Below, piece after piece: positions 18,641 through 26,447 of a stretch of DNA of 43,952 nt (the first letter of the stretch is position 1; every line of letters starts with the position of its first letter). The DNA comes from Amycolatopsis sp. CA-128772 (GTDB lineage Bacteria > Actinomycetota > Actinomycetes > Mycobacteriales > Pseudonocardiaceae). The notes below the pieces were generated by a model. That model was not told where the DNA came from, did not search any database, and worked only from the letters and a program-made list of their open reading frames with translations. The stretch is taken from the NCBI RefSeq assembly GCF_002904295.1, contig NZ_PPHG01000047.1:1-43952 (forward strand), written 5' to 3'. The position numbers were made by a program, and so were the translations under genes.

Positions 18641-18680
18641 GCCGCCGCCGGCGGCGCCCCGCCGCCGCCGGCGGCGCCCC
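18641..18680. repeat. two exact 20-bp tandem repeats able to form hairpins
   Basis: Identical units at 18641-18660 and 18661-18680, each with an internal GCCGCC/GGCGGC inverted repeat. They precede the LysE gene by about 40 nt. Confidence 0.7.
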
Positions 18681-18710
18681 GAGCGACGAAAACCCCTGGC
18701 GCCCGGGTCC

Positions 18711-18716
18711 TATCCT
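18711..18716 (+). promoter_or_regulatory. -10 box of a leaderless LysE transcript
   Basis: TATCCT ends 6 nt before the ATG at 18723 and no ribosome site is visible. Confidence 0.45.
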
Positions 18717-18722
18717 CACCTC

Positions 18723-19355
18723 ATGATCCCCGGGGCCACCGCCGCATCGTTCCTGCTGGTCGTCATCCTCGGCGCGATGTCGCCCGGGCCGGACTTCGTC
18801 GTCGTCACCCGCTCCGCCCTTGCCGGGGGGCGCCGCGCCGGGATGGCCGCCGGTGTCGGTATTGCGCTCGGTGTCTTCGCCTGGGTTGTCGCGATCGCTC
18901 TGGGCGTCGCCGCCGTGCTCACTGCCTCCGCCGTCGCCTTCACCGTTGTCAAGCTCGCCGGAGCCGCCTACCTGGTAGTCCTCGGGATCAAGGCATGGCT
19001 GGCCGTGCGCCGCGGCGGCTACGCCGACCTCAAGGAGGCGACCCCGGCCGAACGGCTCGAAGCCGGCGCCGCCTTCCGGCAGGGCCTGGTCACCAACCTG
19101 CTGAACCCCAAGGTCGCCGTCTACTTCCTCGCCCTGCTGCCCCAGTTCCTCCCCGCCGACGGCTCCACCCTGCAGACCCTCGAACTCGCCGCCATCGCCA
19201 CCGCCGGCACCGTCGTCTGGTTCGTCAGCCTCGCCGTCGTCGTCGGGGCGCTGAAGCGGTTCTTCAGCGCCGGGCGCGTCCGGCGGGGCCTCGACGCCGT
19301 GCTGGGCAGTGTGCTCGTCGCGCTCGGGGTGAAGGTCGCCGCCGAAACGGCGTGA
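18723..19355 (+). CDS. LysE/RhtB-family amino-acid or metabolite exporter
   Basis: 210-residue inner-membrane protein with about six hydrophobic segments. Family signatures are GAMSPGPDFVVVTRSAL (about 17-33) and FRQGLVTNLLNPKVAVYFLALLPQF, the LNPK motif lying in the middle of the protein. RhtB-type members export homoserine, threonine, lysine or other small molecules; the cargo is not readable. The ATG is preceded by a -10-like box rather than a ribosome site. The stop codon is embedded in a 32-bp palindrome that also serves the convergent MetE-like gene. Confidence 0.9.
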   Translation: MIPGATAASFLLVVILGAMSPGPDFVVVTRSALAGGRRAGMAAGVGIALGVFAWVVAIALGVAAVLTASAVAFTVVKLAGAAYLVVLGIKAWLAVRRGGYADLKEATPAERLEAGAAFRQGLVTNLLNPKVAVYFLALLPQFLPADGSTLQTLELAAIATAGTVVWFVSLAVVVGALKRFFSAGRVRRGLDAVLGSVLVALGVKVAAETA

Positions 19356-19378
19356 GCCCGGGGCCGGGCTCACGCCGT
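19347..19378. terminator. bidirectional terminator hairpin (15-bp perfect stem)
   Basis: Arms 19347-19361 and 19364-19378 are perfectly complementary with a two-base centre. The hairpin includes the LysE stop codon and lies just before the stop of the convergent MetE-like gene. It has no U-run, like many GC-rich actinomycete terminators. Confidence 0.65.
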
Positions 19379-19383
19379 CCGGC

Positions 19384-20445
19384 TCAGCCCAGCGCTTCGG
19401 AAGCCAGGCGGGTGCCCTCGACCCGCGCCGTGATCTTGGCGAACGCGATGTCGCGCGAGGTCGACGTGTCGTCGGCGAACGGGGAGAACCCGCAGTCGTC
19501 GCAGGTGCCGAGGCGCTCGGCCGGCACGTACTTCGCCGCGGTGAGGACCCGGTCGCGGACCTCCTCCGCCGTCTCCACCCGCGGGTCGATCGGGTCCGTG
19601 ACGCCGACGAAGACCCGCTGGTCCGCCTTCAGGTGCTCGGCGATCACCCGCAGCGCGCGTTCCGGGTCGGCTTCGCCGGCCAGCTGGACGAAGAACCGGC
19701 CGGCCCGCAGGTCGAACAACGCCGGCAGCAGGCCCGCGTAGTCGACGTCGAGGCTGTGCACGGAGTCCTGGTCGCCGCCCGGGCAGGTGTGGACGCCGAT
19801 CTTCGCGCGCTCCTCGGCGGTGAACCGGTCGAGCACCGCGTTGTTGAGGTCGACGAACTGCCGCAGCAACCCGCCCGACGGGTCCAGCTTCAGCGACAGC
19901 CGGCCCTCGGTGAAGTCGATCTGGACGCTGTCCGCCCCCGCTTCGAGGCTGGCGCGGATGTCCGCTTCGGCCTCGTTCACCAGGTCGGCGACGAACTGCT
20001 CCTGGGCGTACCCCTCGATGCCGTCGGCCGGGTAGATCAGCGAGAGCGCGGATGCGGCGATCACCGCCTGCTTGACCGGCCGGGTGGTAAGCGCTTTCGC
20101 CCGCGTGAGGTACGCATCGGCGTGGATCGCGTAGCGGAACGGGCCCGCGGTGAGCCGCGGCAGCTGCCGGGTGTGCCCGTCGGCGAACGGGATGACGACG
20201 CCGTCCGGCGCCAGGGCGTCGAGGCCGGCCAGCGGGTAGGTCGCGAAGCTCGGCTTGCCCTGCTCCCCGTCGCTCAGCACCGGCGACCCGGTCTCCTCGA
20301 AGCGGCGGATCGTGTCGGCCAGCGCGCGGCTCTCCAGCTCGGCGAGCGCAGCGGCGTCGATCCGGCCGGCCGCGAACTCGCCCAAGCCCTCGACGAGGTA
20401 GCCGGGCCGCGGGATGCTGCCGATCGGTTCGGTGGGCAAAGTCAT
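19384..20445 (-). CDS. cobalamin-independent methionine-synthase-like protein (MetE C-terminal domain family)
   Basis: 353-residue cytosolic protein corresponding only to the catalytic C-terminal barrel of MetE; full MetE is about 750 residues. Zinc-site motifs are present: H219-T-C221 in GVHTCPGGDQ and C315/C318 in CDDCGFSPF. Family members of this short type transfer methyl groups from small donors rather than polyglutamyl-folate, for example methylcobalamin or a methylated precursor; the exact donor is unknown. The ATG at 20445 has a perfect GGAGGACCGC ribosome site. The 265-nt upstream region carries four CGGCCACG half-sites in two inverted repeats. With ahcY 4 kb away, a methyl-cycle role is plausible. 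Confidence 0.85.
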   Translation of the reverse strand: MTLPTEPIGSIPRPGYLVEGLGEFAAGRIDAAALAELESRALADTIRRFEETGSPVLSDGEQGKPSFATYPLAGLDALAPDGVVIPFADGHTRQLPRLTAGPFRYAIHADAYLTRAKALTTRPVKQAVIAASALSLIYPADGIEGYAQEQFVADLVNEAEADIRASLEAGADSVQIDFTEGRLSLKLDPSGGLLRQFVDLNNAVLDRFTAEERAKIGVHTCPGGDQDSVHSLDVDYAGLLPALFDLRAGRFFVQLAGEADPERALRVIAEHLKADQRVFVGVTDPIDPRVETAEEVRDRVLTAAKYVPAERLGTCDDCGFSPFADDTSTSRDIAFAKITARVEGTRLASEALG

Positions 20446-20474
20446 GCGGTCCTCCGGCTGTTTGAAGGCTCGGC

Positions 20475-20505
20475 CGGCCACGGGCGCGGAGGCAGGACGT
20501 GGCCG
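20475..20505. promoter_or_regulatory. inverted repeat CGGCCACG-N15-CGTGGCCG upstream of the MetE-like gene
   Basis: Arms 20475-20482 and 20498-20505 pair perfectly. It lies 30 nt from the start codon in the leader. It shares its half-site with the repeat at 20540-20572, giving either two operator sites or a pair of mutually exclusive RNA stems. Confidence 0.45.
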
Positions 20506-20539
20506 CTCGGCCGCCCCCACCTGCCGTCCGGTCCGTGAC

Positions 20540-20572
20540 CGGCCACGTTCAAGCAGCAACTTAACGTGGCCG
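20540..20572. promoter_or_regulatory. inverted repeat CGGCCACGTT-N13-AACGTGGCCG upstream of the MetE-like gene
   Basis: Ten-base arms pair perfectly around a 13-nt spacer rich in A and T. Its centre is about 66 bp from that of the repeat at 20475-20505. It could be a regulator-binding site or the first hairpin of a leader RNA. Confidence 0.45.
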
Positions 20573-20640
20573 AGGCCGGTCGCGGAGCGCGGATCACCCG
20601 GTCGGCTTAGCAAAAAGCACGAATTCAGAAGACGTTCGGC

Positions 20641-20666
20641 GGTTCGCGGGGAGGACGATTGGGTAT
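20641..20666 (+). promoter_or_regulatory. SigB/SigF-type stress promoter for the DUF3040 gene
   Basis: GGTTC (20641-20645), 15 nt, then GGGTAT (20661-20666) match the GGTTT-N15/16-GGGTAT consensus of actinobacterial SigF/SigB promoters. The start would fall near 20673, about 40 nt before the ATG. Confidence 0.5.
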
Positions 20667-20710
20667 TCGCTACGGCGACACGGCGGGTTCGGCGCCGAAG
20701 GAGTACCCCG

Positions 20711-20974
20711 ATGCTCAGTCACCACGACCGCACCGAGCTCGAAAAGATCGAGCGCAGCCTCGAGCTCAGCGACCCCGGCCTGGCCGCCGCGCTGCGCGAC
20801 GGCCGCCGCCCGAAGTCACGCGCGCTCCGCGGCACCCTCCTGGTCCTCTTCGACATCACCGCCGTCACCCTGCTGGTTCTGGGCCTCGTGTTGCCCGACC
20901 CCGGGGTGACGCTGTGCGGGATCCTCGCCCTCACCGGCACCGTCTGGACCCACGTGGCGCGGCACCGGATCTGA
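20711..20974 (+). CDS. DUF3040 small membrane protein
   Basis: 87-residue protein. An N-terminal helix of the DUF3040 type (LSHHDRTELEKIERSLELSD, residues 2-21) is followed by two hydrophobic segments (about 40-58 and 62-82) likely crossing the membrane. Function is unknown across actinomycetes. An AAGGAG ribosome site sits 7 nt before the ATG and the promoter looks stress-sigma dependent. It is followed 15 nt later by the DinB polymerase, so a stress-induced pair is possible. Confidence 0.85.
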   Translation: MLSHHDRTELEKIERSLELSDPGLAAALRDGRRPKSRALRGTLLVLFDITAVTLLVLGLVLPDPGVTLCGILALTGTVWTHVARHRI

Positions 20975-20989
20975 GGCAGACTGGGCGGG

Positions 20990-22015
20990 GTGAAGTGGGT
21001 CCTGCACGTCGACCTCGACCAGTTCATCGCCGCGGTCGAGATCGCCCGCCACCCGGAGCTGCGCGGCAGGCCGGTCGTGGTCGGCGGCAACGGCGACCCG
21101 GCCGAACGCGCCGTCGTCGCGACGGCGTCGTACGAGGCCCGTGAGTTCGGCGTCCAATCCGGCATGCCGCTGCGGATCGCCGCGAAGCGCTGCCCGGAGG
21201 CCGTCTTCCTGCCCAGTGACCCGGACGCCTACCTCGAGGTGTCGGCGCGGGTGATGGCCGCGGTGCGGGAGCTGCCGGTGGTGGTCGAGGTGCTGGGCTG
21301 GGACGAGGCGTTCGTCGGAGCGGAGACGGCCGACCCCGAGGCGCTTGCGGCGTCGATCAAGGAGGCGGTGGCCCGCGAGACGGGGCTGTCGTGCGCGGTC
21401 GGGATCGGGGACAACAAGCTGCGGGCCAAGCTCGCCACCGGGTTCGGCAAGCCGGGCGGGATCTTCCGGCTGACGCAGGAGAACTGGTGGGAGGTGATGG
21501 CGGCCCGCCCGACCGACGCGCTGTGGGGCATCGGCGGCAAGACGGCGAAGAAACTCGCTTCCCTGGGCATCGAAACCGTCCTCGACCTGGCCGGCGCGGA
21601 CCCGGCGGAGCTGGCGGCCCGCTTCGGCCCGAAGACCGGCCCCTGGCTGCGCCTGCTCGGCGGCGGCATCAGTGACGCCGAGGTGAGCGCAACCCCGTGG
21701 GTGGCCCGCTCCCGCAGCCGCGAGACGACGTTCCAGCGCGACCTGTCCGACCCGGCGGAGATGGCGGCGGAGGTCTCGGCGCTGGCGAAGCGCGTGGCCC
21801 AGGACGTCCTCGAGGAGGGCCGCCCGGCGGCGCGGGTGGCGGTGAAGGTGCGGTTCGTCCCGTTCCTGACCCACACGCACAGCATCACCCTGCCGGAGCC
21901 GACGTCGGACGCCGCCGGGATCGACCGCGCGGCCCAGGAGGTGCTGGGCATGTTCGAGCTGACCCGAGCGGTCCGGCTGCTGGGCGTGCGAGCCGAGTTC
22001 CCGCGCGCGGACTAG
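20990..22015 (+). CDS. dinB: Y-family DNA polymerase IV, DinB2-like
   Basis: 341-residue error-prone translesion polymerase. Palm metal ligands are Asp8 (HVDLDQF, 6-12) and Asp105-Glu106 (GWDEAF). SYEAREFGVQSGMP and GIGDNKLRAKLATGFGKPGG are finger and palm blocks, a helix-hairpin-helix follows (GIGGKTAKKLASLGI), and the little-finger domain fills about 235-335. Residue 13, the aromatic steric gate in DinB (Phe13 in E. coli), is Ile; mycobacterial DinB2, with the same HVDLDQF context, has Leu there and uses ribonucleotides readily. No clear QLxLF clamp-binding end is visible. The GTG start lies 15 nt behind the DUF3040 gene. Its stop shares CTAG with the convergent TetR gene. Confidence 0.92.
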   Translation: MKWVLHVDLDQFIAAVEIARHPELRGRPVVVGGNGDPAERAVVATASYEAREFGVQSGMPLRIAAKRCPEAVFLPSDPDAYLEVSARVMAAVRELPVVVEVLGWDEAFVGAETADPEALAASIKEAVARETGLSCAVGIGDNKLRAKLATGFGKPGGIFRLTQENWWEVMAARPTDALWGIGGKTAKKLASLGIETVLDLAGADPAELAARFGPKTGPWLRLLGGGISDAEVSATPWVARSRSRETTFQRDLSDPAEMAAEVSALAKRVAQDVLEEGRPAARVAVKVRFVPFLTHTHSITLPEPTSDAAGIDRAAQEVLGMFELTRAVRLLGVRAEFPRAD

Positions 22016-22671
22016 AGCCCCTCCGGGAGCGGGAGCGGCCGGTCCGGGTCCACCGTGACCCCGCCGGCCCGCAGCGTGTGGTCCAGCATCGCCCAGATCG
22101 TGCCCGTGAGCTGGCCCGTCAGCTGGGGCAGGCCGAGCGCGCCCGGGTGGTCGAGCCAGCGGGTCGTGGCCGATTCGACGTAGCCGACCAGGCCGAACGC
22201 GATCGTGTCCGCCGGGGTCGGGTCCAGGCCGAACGCCGTCAGGTAGCCCGTGAACAGGGAACTGAGGTGGCGGGCGATCGCGCCGCGGACGTCCGGGCGG
22301 TCCTCGGGGCCGCCCGGGAGCGTGCGGGTGAGGTAGCGGTGCAGGTGGGCGTGCTCGGTCAGCCAGCGCAGGTGCGTCGAGATCACCGTGGAGATCATCT
22401 CGTTCGGGGAGCCCTCGGGGTGCCAGAGCGGCGCGAGTTCGGCCGTGACCAGCTCGGCCGCGCGCTGGGCGATCGCCCGCTGGAGGTCCGCCGCGCCGTC
22501 GAAGTGCCGGTAGAGGCGGGTGCGGGCGACGCCGGCGCGTTCGGCGATCTGCTCGGTCGAGACGTCCGGCCCGTGCTCGGCGATCGCGGCCAGGGCGGCG
22601 TCGACGAACTCGGCGCGCCGCCGCTCCTGCTGGCCCGCCCAGCGCGCGGCCCGTCCGTCGACCTTGGTCAC
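22012..22671 (-). CDS. TetR-family transcriptional regulator
   Basis: 219-residue repressor. The N-terminal HTH covers about 18-65 (STEQIAERAGVARTRLYRHF); the rest is an all-helical ligand domain. It is divergent from the AurF-like oxygenase, with a 9-bp inverted repeat between them, so it most likely represses that gene and itself. Its 3' end overlaps the dinB stop by 4 nt. Confidence 0.92.
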   Translation of the reverse strand: MTKVDGRAARWAGQQERRRAEFVDAALAAIAEHGPDVSTEQIAERAGVARTRLYRHFDGAADLQRAIAQRAAELVTAELAPLWHPEGSPNEMISTVISTHLRWLTEHAHLHRYLTRTLPGGPEDRPDVRGAIARHLSSLFTGYLTAFGLDPTPADTIAFGLVGYVESATTRWLDHPGALGLPQLTGQLTGTIWAMLDHTLRAGGVTVDPDRPLPLPEGL

Positions 22672-22698
22672 GGCGGAAGCCTACTCAGGACCGGCCGG

Positions 22699-22733
22699 GC
22701 GGTGTACGCTCCCCGAAGTAACTAGTACACCGC
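22699..22733. promoter_or_regulatory. GCGGTGTAC-N17-GTACACCGC inverted repeat, candidate TetR operator
   Basis: Perfect 9-bp arms separated by 17 nt between the divergent TetR and AurF-like genes. A GTAACTAGTAC core overlaps the right arm. The repeat covers the likely -10 region of both promoters. Confidence 0.5.
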
Positions 22734-22760
22734 GTACCCCCTACTTTTCCGGAGGCCGCC

Positions 22761-23651
22761 ATGGGCGTCGAGGCCCAGGACCGGGACGTCACCGCGGCTC
22801 GCCTGCTCAAGAGCTCCGCGAAGAACTCCTACGACCCGTACGTCGACATCGACTGGGCCGCGCCGCTCGCCGAGGGCAAGGCGTACATGCCGCTCGAGCG
22901 CGTCTCCCTCTACGGCACCGACCTGTGGGCGAAGCTGACGCCGGAGCAGCGGATCGAGCTGTCCAAGCACGAGATCGCCAGCATCATGAGCGTCGGACTG
23001 TGGTTCGAGATCGTCCTCATGCAGCTGCTGGCCCGGTACGTCTTCGACCTGGACGCGCGCACCGAGCACGCGCAGTACGCGATGACCGAGATCGGCGACG
23101 AGACCCGGCACTCGGTGATGTTCGCCCGCACCGCCGAGCGGCTCGGCGTCCCGCGCTACGGCGTCCCGAAGGTGGTGCACCGCGCCGCGAAGGTGTTCGG
23201 CGCGACCGCCGCCGGGCCGTCGATGTTCGCCAGCGTGCTGGTCGCGGAGGAGACCACCGACCGGCTGCAGCGCTCGATGATGGACGACGACGGCATCCAG
23301 CCGCTGATCCGCTCGGTCAACCGGATCCACGTGGTCGAAGAAGCCCGGCACGTCCGGTTCGCGAAGGAGGAGGTGCTGCGAGAGACGCCGAAGCTGTCTA
23401 AGGCGGCACTCCAGCGGCACCGCCTGCGCACGGCCCTGGTCGCGTTCGGCGTGATCGACAGCATGGTCGACGCGCGGATCTACCGCAGCGTCGGGATCGA
23501 CCCGCGCGAAGGCCGCGCCGCGGCTCTGGCGAACCCGCACTTCCACGAAACCCGCCGCTGGATGGCCGAGAAGATCGTCCCGTTCCTGCGCGAGTCGGGG
23601 TTGATCGGCGGCCGCTCCGAAGGCATCTGGCGGCGGGCGCACCTGGTGTAA
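22761..23651 (+). CDS. AurF-like diiron N-oxygenase
   Basis: 296-residue non-heme diiron protein related to AurF, the p-aminobenzoate N-oxygenase. Iron-ligand motifs are E114-T-R-H117, E163/E164 (VAEETTDR) and E193/E194-A-R-H197, on helices of a ferritin-like bundle. AurF proteins oxidise aryl amines; many actinomycete homologues beside a TetR gene have no known substrate. A GGAGG site lies 6 nt before the ATG. The palindrome and divergent TetR upstream point to induction by a ligand. No biosynthetic cluster genes surround it, so a catabolic or detoxifying role is as likely as a biosynthetic one. Confidence 0.85.
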   Translation: MGVEAQDRDVTAARLLKSSAKNSYDPYVDIDWAAPLAEGKAYMPLERVSLYGTDLWAKLTPEQRIELSKHEIASIMSVGLWFEIVLMQLLARYVFDLDARTEHAQYAMTEIGDETRHSVMFARTAERLGVPRYGVPKVVHRAAKVFGATAAGPSMFASVLVAEETTDRLQRSMMDDDGIQPLIRSVNRIHVVEEARHVRFAKEEVLRETPKLSKAALQRHRLRTALVAFGVIDSMVDARIYRSVGIDPREGRAAALANPHFHETRRWMAEKIVPFLRESGLIGGRSEGIWRRAHLV

Positions 23652-23691
23652 TCCCGTCGCCGCCGGCGCCGTGTTCGGCCAGAATGCGCCG

Positions 23692-24174
23692 GTGATCACC
23701 ACGAGGACCGCCCGCCCCGAAGACGAAGCCGCCCTCGCGCGGCTCGACGAGCGCACCTGGACCCCGGCCGTCTCGCCCGCTCCCCCGCCGCCGCCCGGGA
23801 CGCCGTTCTTCGGCGGCGGCACGCGCCCCGAGGACGTCCTCGTCGCCGAGCACGACGGTGTCGTCGCCGGGTACGTCCAGCTCGGCGACGGGTTCGACAT
23901 CCCCGCCCACCGGCACGTGGCGGTGATCGACGGGCTCGCCGTCGATCCGGACCGGCGGCGGCTCGGGATCGCGCGGCAGCTCGTCGAGGCCGCCGTCGAG
24001 GAAGCGCGCCGCCGCGGTGGCCGCAAGGTGACGCTGCGCGTGCTGGGTCACAACACCGGCGCCCGGCGGGTTTACGAGCTGTGCGGGTTCGTCGTGGAAG
24101 GCGTGCTGCGCGGCGAATTCCGCATCGATCAGCGGTACGTCGACGACGTTCTCATGGCGCGCGCACTCGCTTGA
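23692..24174 (+). CDS. GNAT-family N-acetyltransferase
   Basis: 160-residue acetyl-CoA-dependent transferase. The pyrophosphate-binding loop is DPDRRRLGIARQLV, preceded by HVAVIDGLAV and followed by NTGARRVYELCGF and the terminal YVDDVLMARAL, all GNAT hallmarks. The GTG at 23692 gives the typical start ITTRTARPEDE. A CAGAAT box 6 nt upstream suggests a leaderless transcript; another GTG lies 21 nt upstream at 23671. Its stop codon lies inside the -35 element of the ahcY promoter. The acceptor substrate is unknown. Confidence 0.85.
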   Translation: MITTRTARPEDEAALARLDERTWTPAVSPAPPPPPGTPFFGGGTRPEDVLVAEHDGVVAGYVQLGDGFDIPAHRHVAVIDGLAVDPDRRRLGIARQLVEAAVEEARRRGGRKVTLRVLGHNTGARRVYELCGFVVEGVLRGEFRIDQRYVDDVLMARALA

Positions 24175-24200
24175 CAGCCTCGCCGCGGCTTTGCCATCCT
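24171..24200 (+). promoter_or_regulatory. ahcY promoter
   Basis: An exact TTGACA (24171-24176) is followed after 18 nt by CATCCT (24195-24200). The expected start near 24207 coincides with the first base of the riboswitch P1 stem. The -35 box overlaps the stop codon of the GNAT gene. Confidence 0.7.
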
Positions 24201-24205
24201 GGTTC

Positions 24206-24280
24206 CGGGCCGAGAGGCGCTGCGACGGAACTCCCTTCCGCCACGCTCGGCCCGTGATCACGACTCCAAGGGCGCCTCCC
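24206..24280 (+). ncRNA. S-adenosylhomocysteine (SAH) riboswitch
   Basis: Leader RNA of ahcY matching the SAH riboswitch architecture. P1 is a 9-bp stem (24206-24214 with 24246-24254). The conserved AGGCGCTGCGACGG follows P1. P2 is CGGAA/TTCCG (24226-24230 with 24236-24240), then CCACGCTCGG. The P4 pseudoknot pairs GAGGCGC (24214-24220) with GCGCCTC (24272-24278) over seven bases. SAH riboswitches are known to turn on SAH-recycling genes when SAH accumulates, and the downstream gene is exactly SAH hydrolase. Motif matching was done by eye; a covariance-model search (Rfam SAH_riboswitch) would settle it. Confidence 0.88.
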
Positions 24281-24303
24281 GCGAGGGAGGTGCCTTTTTC
24301 TTT
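24271..24303 (+). terminator. intrinsic terminator overlapping the riboswitch pseudoknot
   Basis: GGCGCCTCCC (24271-24280) pairs with GGGAGGTGCC (24285-24294, one G-U) around a GCGA tetraloop, followed by TTTTTCTTT. The left arm is also the pseudoknot strand of the SAH aptamer, so ligand binding should disrupt the terminator and let RNA polymerase reach ahcY. Confidence 0.8.
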
Positions 24304-24368
24304 GTCCGCAAGGACTTCCGCGCTGCCTCCCGAGCGGTCCGCCGACGAACCCCGGAGTGCACCGAAGC

Positions 24369-25829
<1,461 letters not shown>

Positions 25830-25962
25830 ACCCGGGCCTGATCCAAGATTGCTCCATTCGCCGTAGTTTGGTTTATCCGCAAACTGGCCATCCTCCGGTC
25901 GAGAGCGCATCCGCCCGGACGGCACGGAGCCGGGCCGGGTCTCATGCGAAGGAGTGTGTCAA

Positions 25963-26118
25963 GTGATCATTCTCGGTGTGATTCTGCTTGTCATCGGGTT
26001 CATCGTGGGCATCCCGGTGCTGTACACCATCGGTATCATTCTCGCGGTGGCCGGCGTGGCACTGGCCATCCTGGGCGGCACCGGCCGCCGGATCGGTGGC
26101 CGGGCGCACTGGTACTGA
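25963..26118 (+). CDS. 51-residue DUF6131-type membrane protein
   Basis: Very short protein, almost entirely hydrophobic, with two membrane segments (about 2-18 and 21-39), then a basic tail GRRIGGRAHWY. AAGGAG lies about 8 nt before the GTG start. Length and the IILGVILLVIGF start fit the DUF6131 family of actinobacterial mini membrane proteins, function unknown. The 133 nt before it hold a 6-bp AGTTTG/CAAACT repeat (25864-25884) in AT-rich sequence, probably its own promoter area. A strong terminator follows. Confidence 0.75.
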   Translation: MIILGVILLVIGFIVGIPVLYTIGIILAVAGVALAILGGTGRRIGGRAHWY

Positions 26119-26134
26119 TCCCGAGACCCCGTCG

Positions 26135-26188
26135 ACGGCCTGGCGCGGTCAGCAGCAATGCTGGCCACGCCAGGCCGTTCGGCCTTTT
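26135..26188 (+). terminator. long-stem terminator with GCAA loop
   Basis: Arms 26135-26145 and 26168-26178 pair over 11 bases. Inside, GGTCAGCA and TGCTGGCC continue the stem with one wobble, closing on a GCAA tetraloop. GGCCTTTTC follows. It terminates the ahcY/DUF6131 direction and could act both ways. Confidence 0.75.
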
Positions 26189-26239
26189 CACGGCCATAAA
26201 ACGGCCACGAGCACAATTCCCGCCGGTGAAGTTCGGCCG

Positions 26240-26352
26240 CCGTGCCGGTGAAAAACAAACTGACGGCCGGTCCGGTCACGTGCACTGCCGGGCACCCACA
26301 TAAAGGGGTCCTCCGGCTCCGAGGGGGAGGGAGAGCCGAAGGACCTCATTAG
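26240..26352 (-). ncRNA. candidate small RNA with C-rich hairpin loop (6C-like)
   Basis: On the minus strand a hairpin with 12 pairs in a 13-position stem (26307-26319 with 26333-26345) exposes a loop of the form TCCCTCCCCCTCG. Just upstream lie TGTACA and, 17 nt on, TAACAC, which would start transcription at about 26350; a T-rich TTTGTTTTTC lies near 26250. The actinobacterial 6C RNA has C-rich loops that bind G-rich mRNA sites. I see only one clear C-rich loop, so assignment to that family is tentative, and the 3' end is uncertain. Confidence 0.4.
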
Positions 26353-26412
26353 TGTTAGCACATCGCCAAGCCGCTGTACACAGCTGCATACACGATCGTG
26401 TGACGGCTTGAC

Positions 26413-26447
26413 GGGATCCTGAGGCCGGGAAGGCCTTCGCGGATCCC
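26413..26447 (-). terminator. hairpin at the ku 3' end
   Basis: GGGATCC (26413-26419) pairs with GGATCCC (26441-26447), with an inner GGCC stem. It lies 10 nt downstream of the ku stop. No U-run is present. Confidence 0.5.

Larger units (their letters stand above)
18479..18722. other. low-complexity GC-rich intergenic stretch with tandem repeats
   Basis: About 240 nt with no gene. Near ribA lies a near-palindrome GTTCAAATTCGAAC (18498-18511, 12 of 14 symmetric). From about 18545 the sequence becomes C/G-only words (recurrent CCCCGCCACCG), ending in two exact tandem 20-bp copies at 18641-18660 and 18661-18680. Each copy contains the palindrome GCCGCCGGCGGC and can form a strong hairpin. Confidence 0.6.
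20446..20710. other. divergent intergenic region between the MetE-like and DUF3040 genes
   Basis: No gene is visible in these 265 nt. They hold the two CGGCCACG inverted repeats toward the MetE-like gene, an AT-richer patch at about 20607-20635 likely to contain its promoter, and a stress-sigma-type promoter for the DUF3040 gene. I found none of the conserved blocks of a cobalamin riboswitch. Confidence 0.5.

Noticed and set aside
20446..20600. Cobalamin riboswitch before the MetE-like gene
   Set aside because: The conserved GCCACTG-type box and other core blocks are absent; only inverted repeats are seen.
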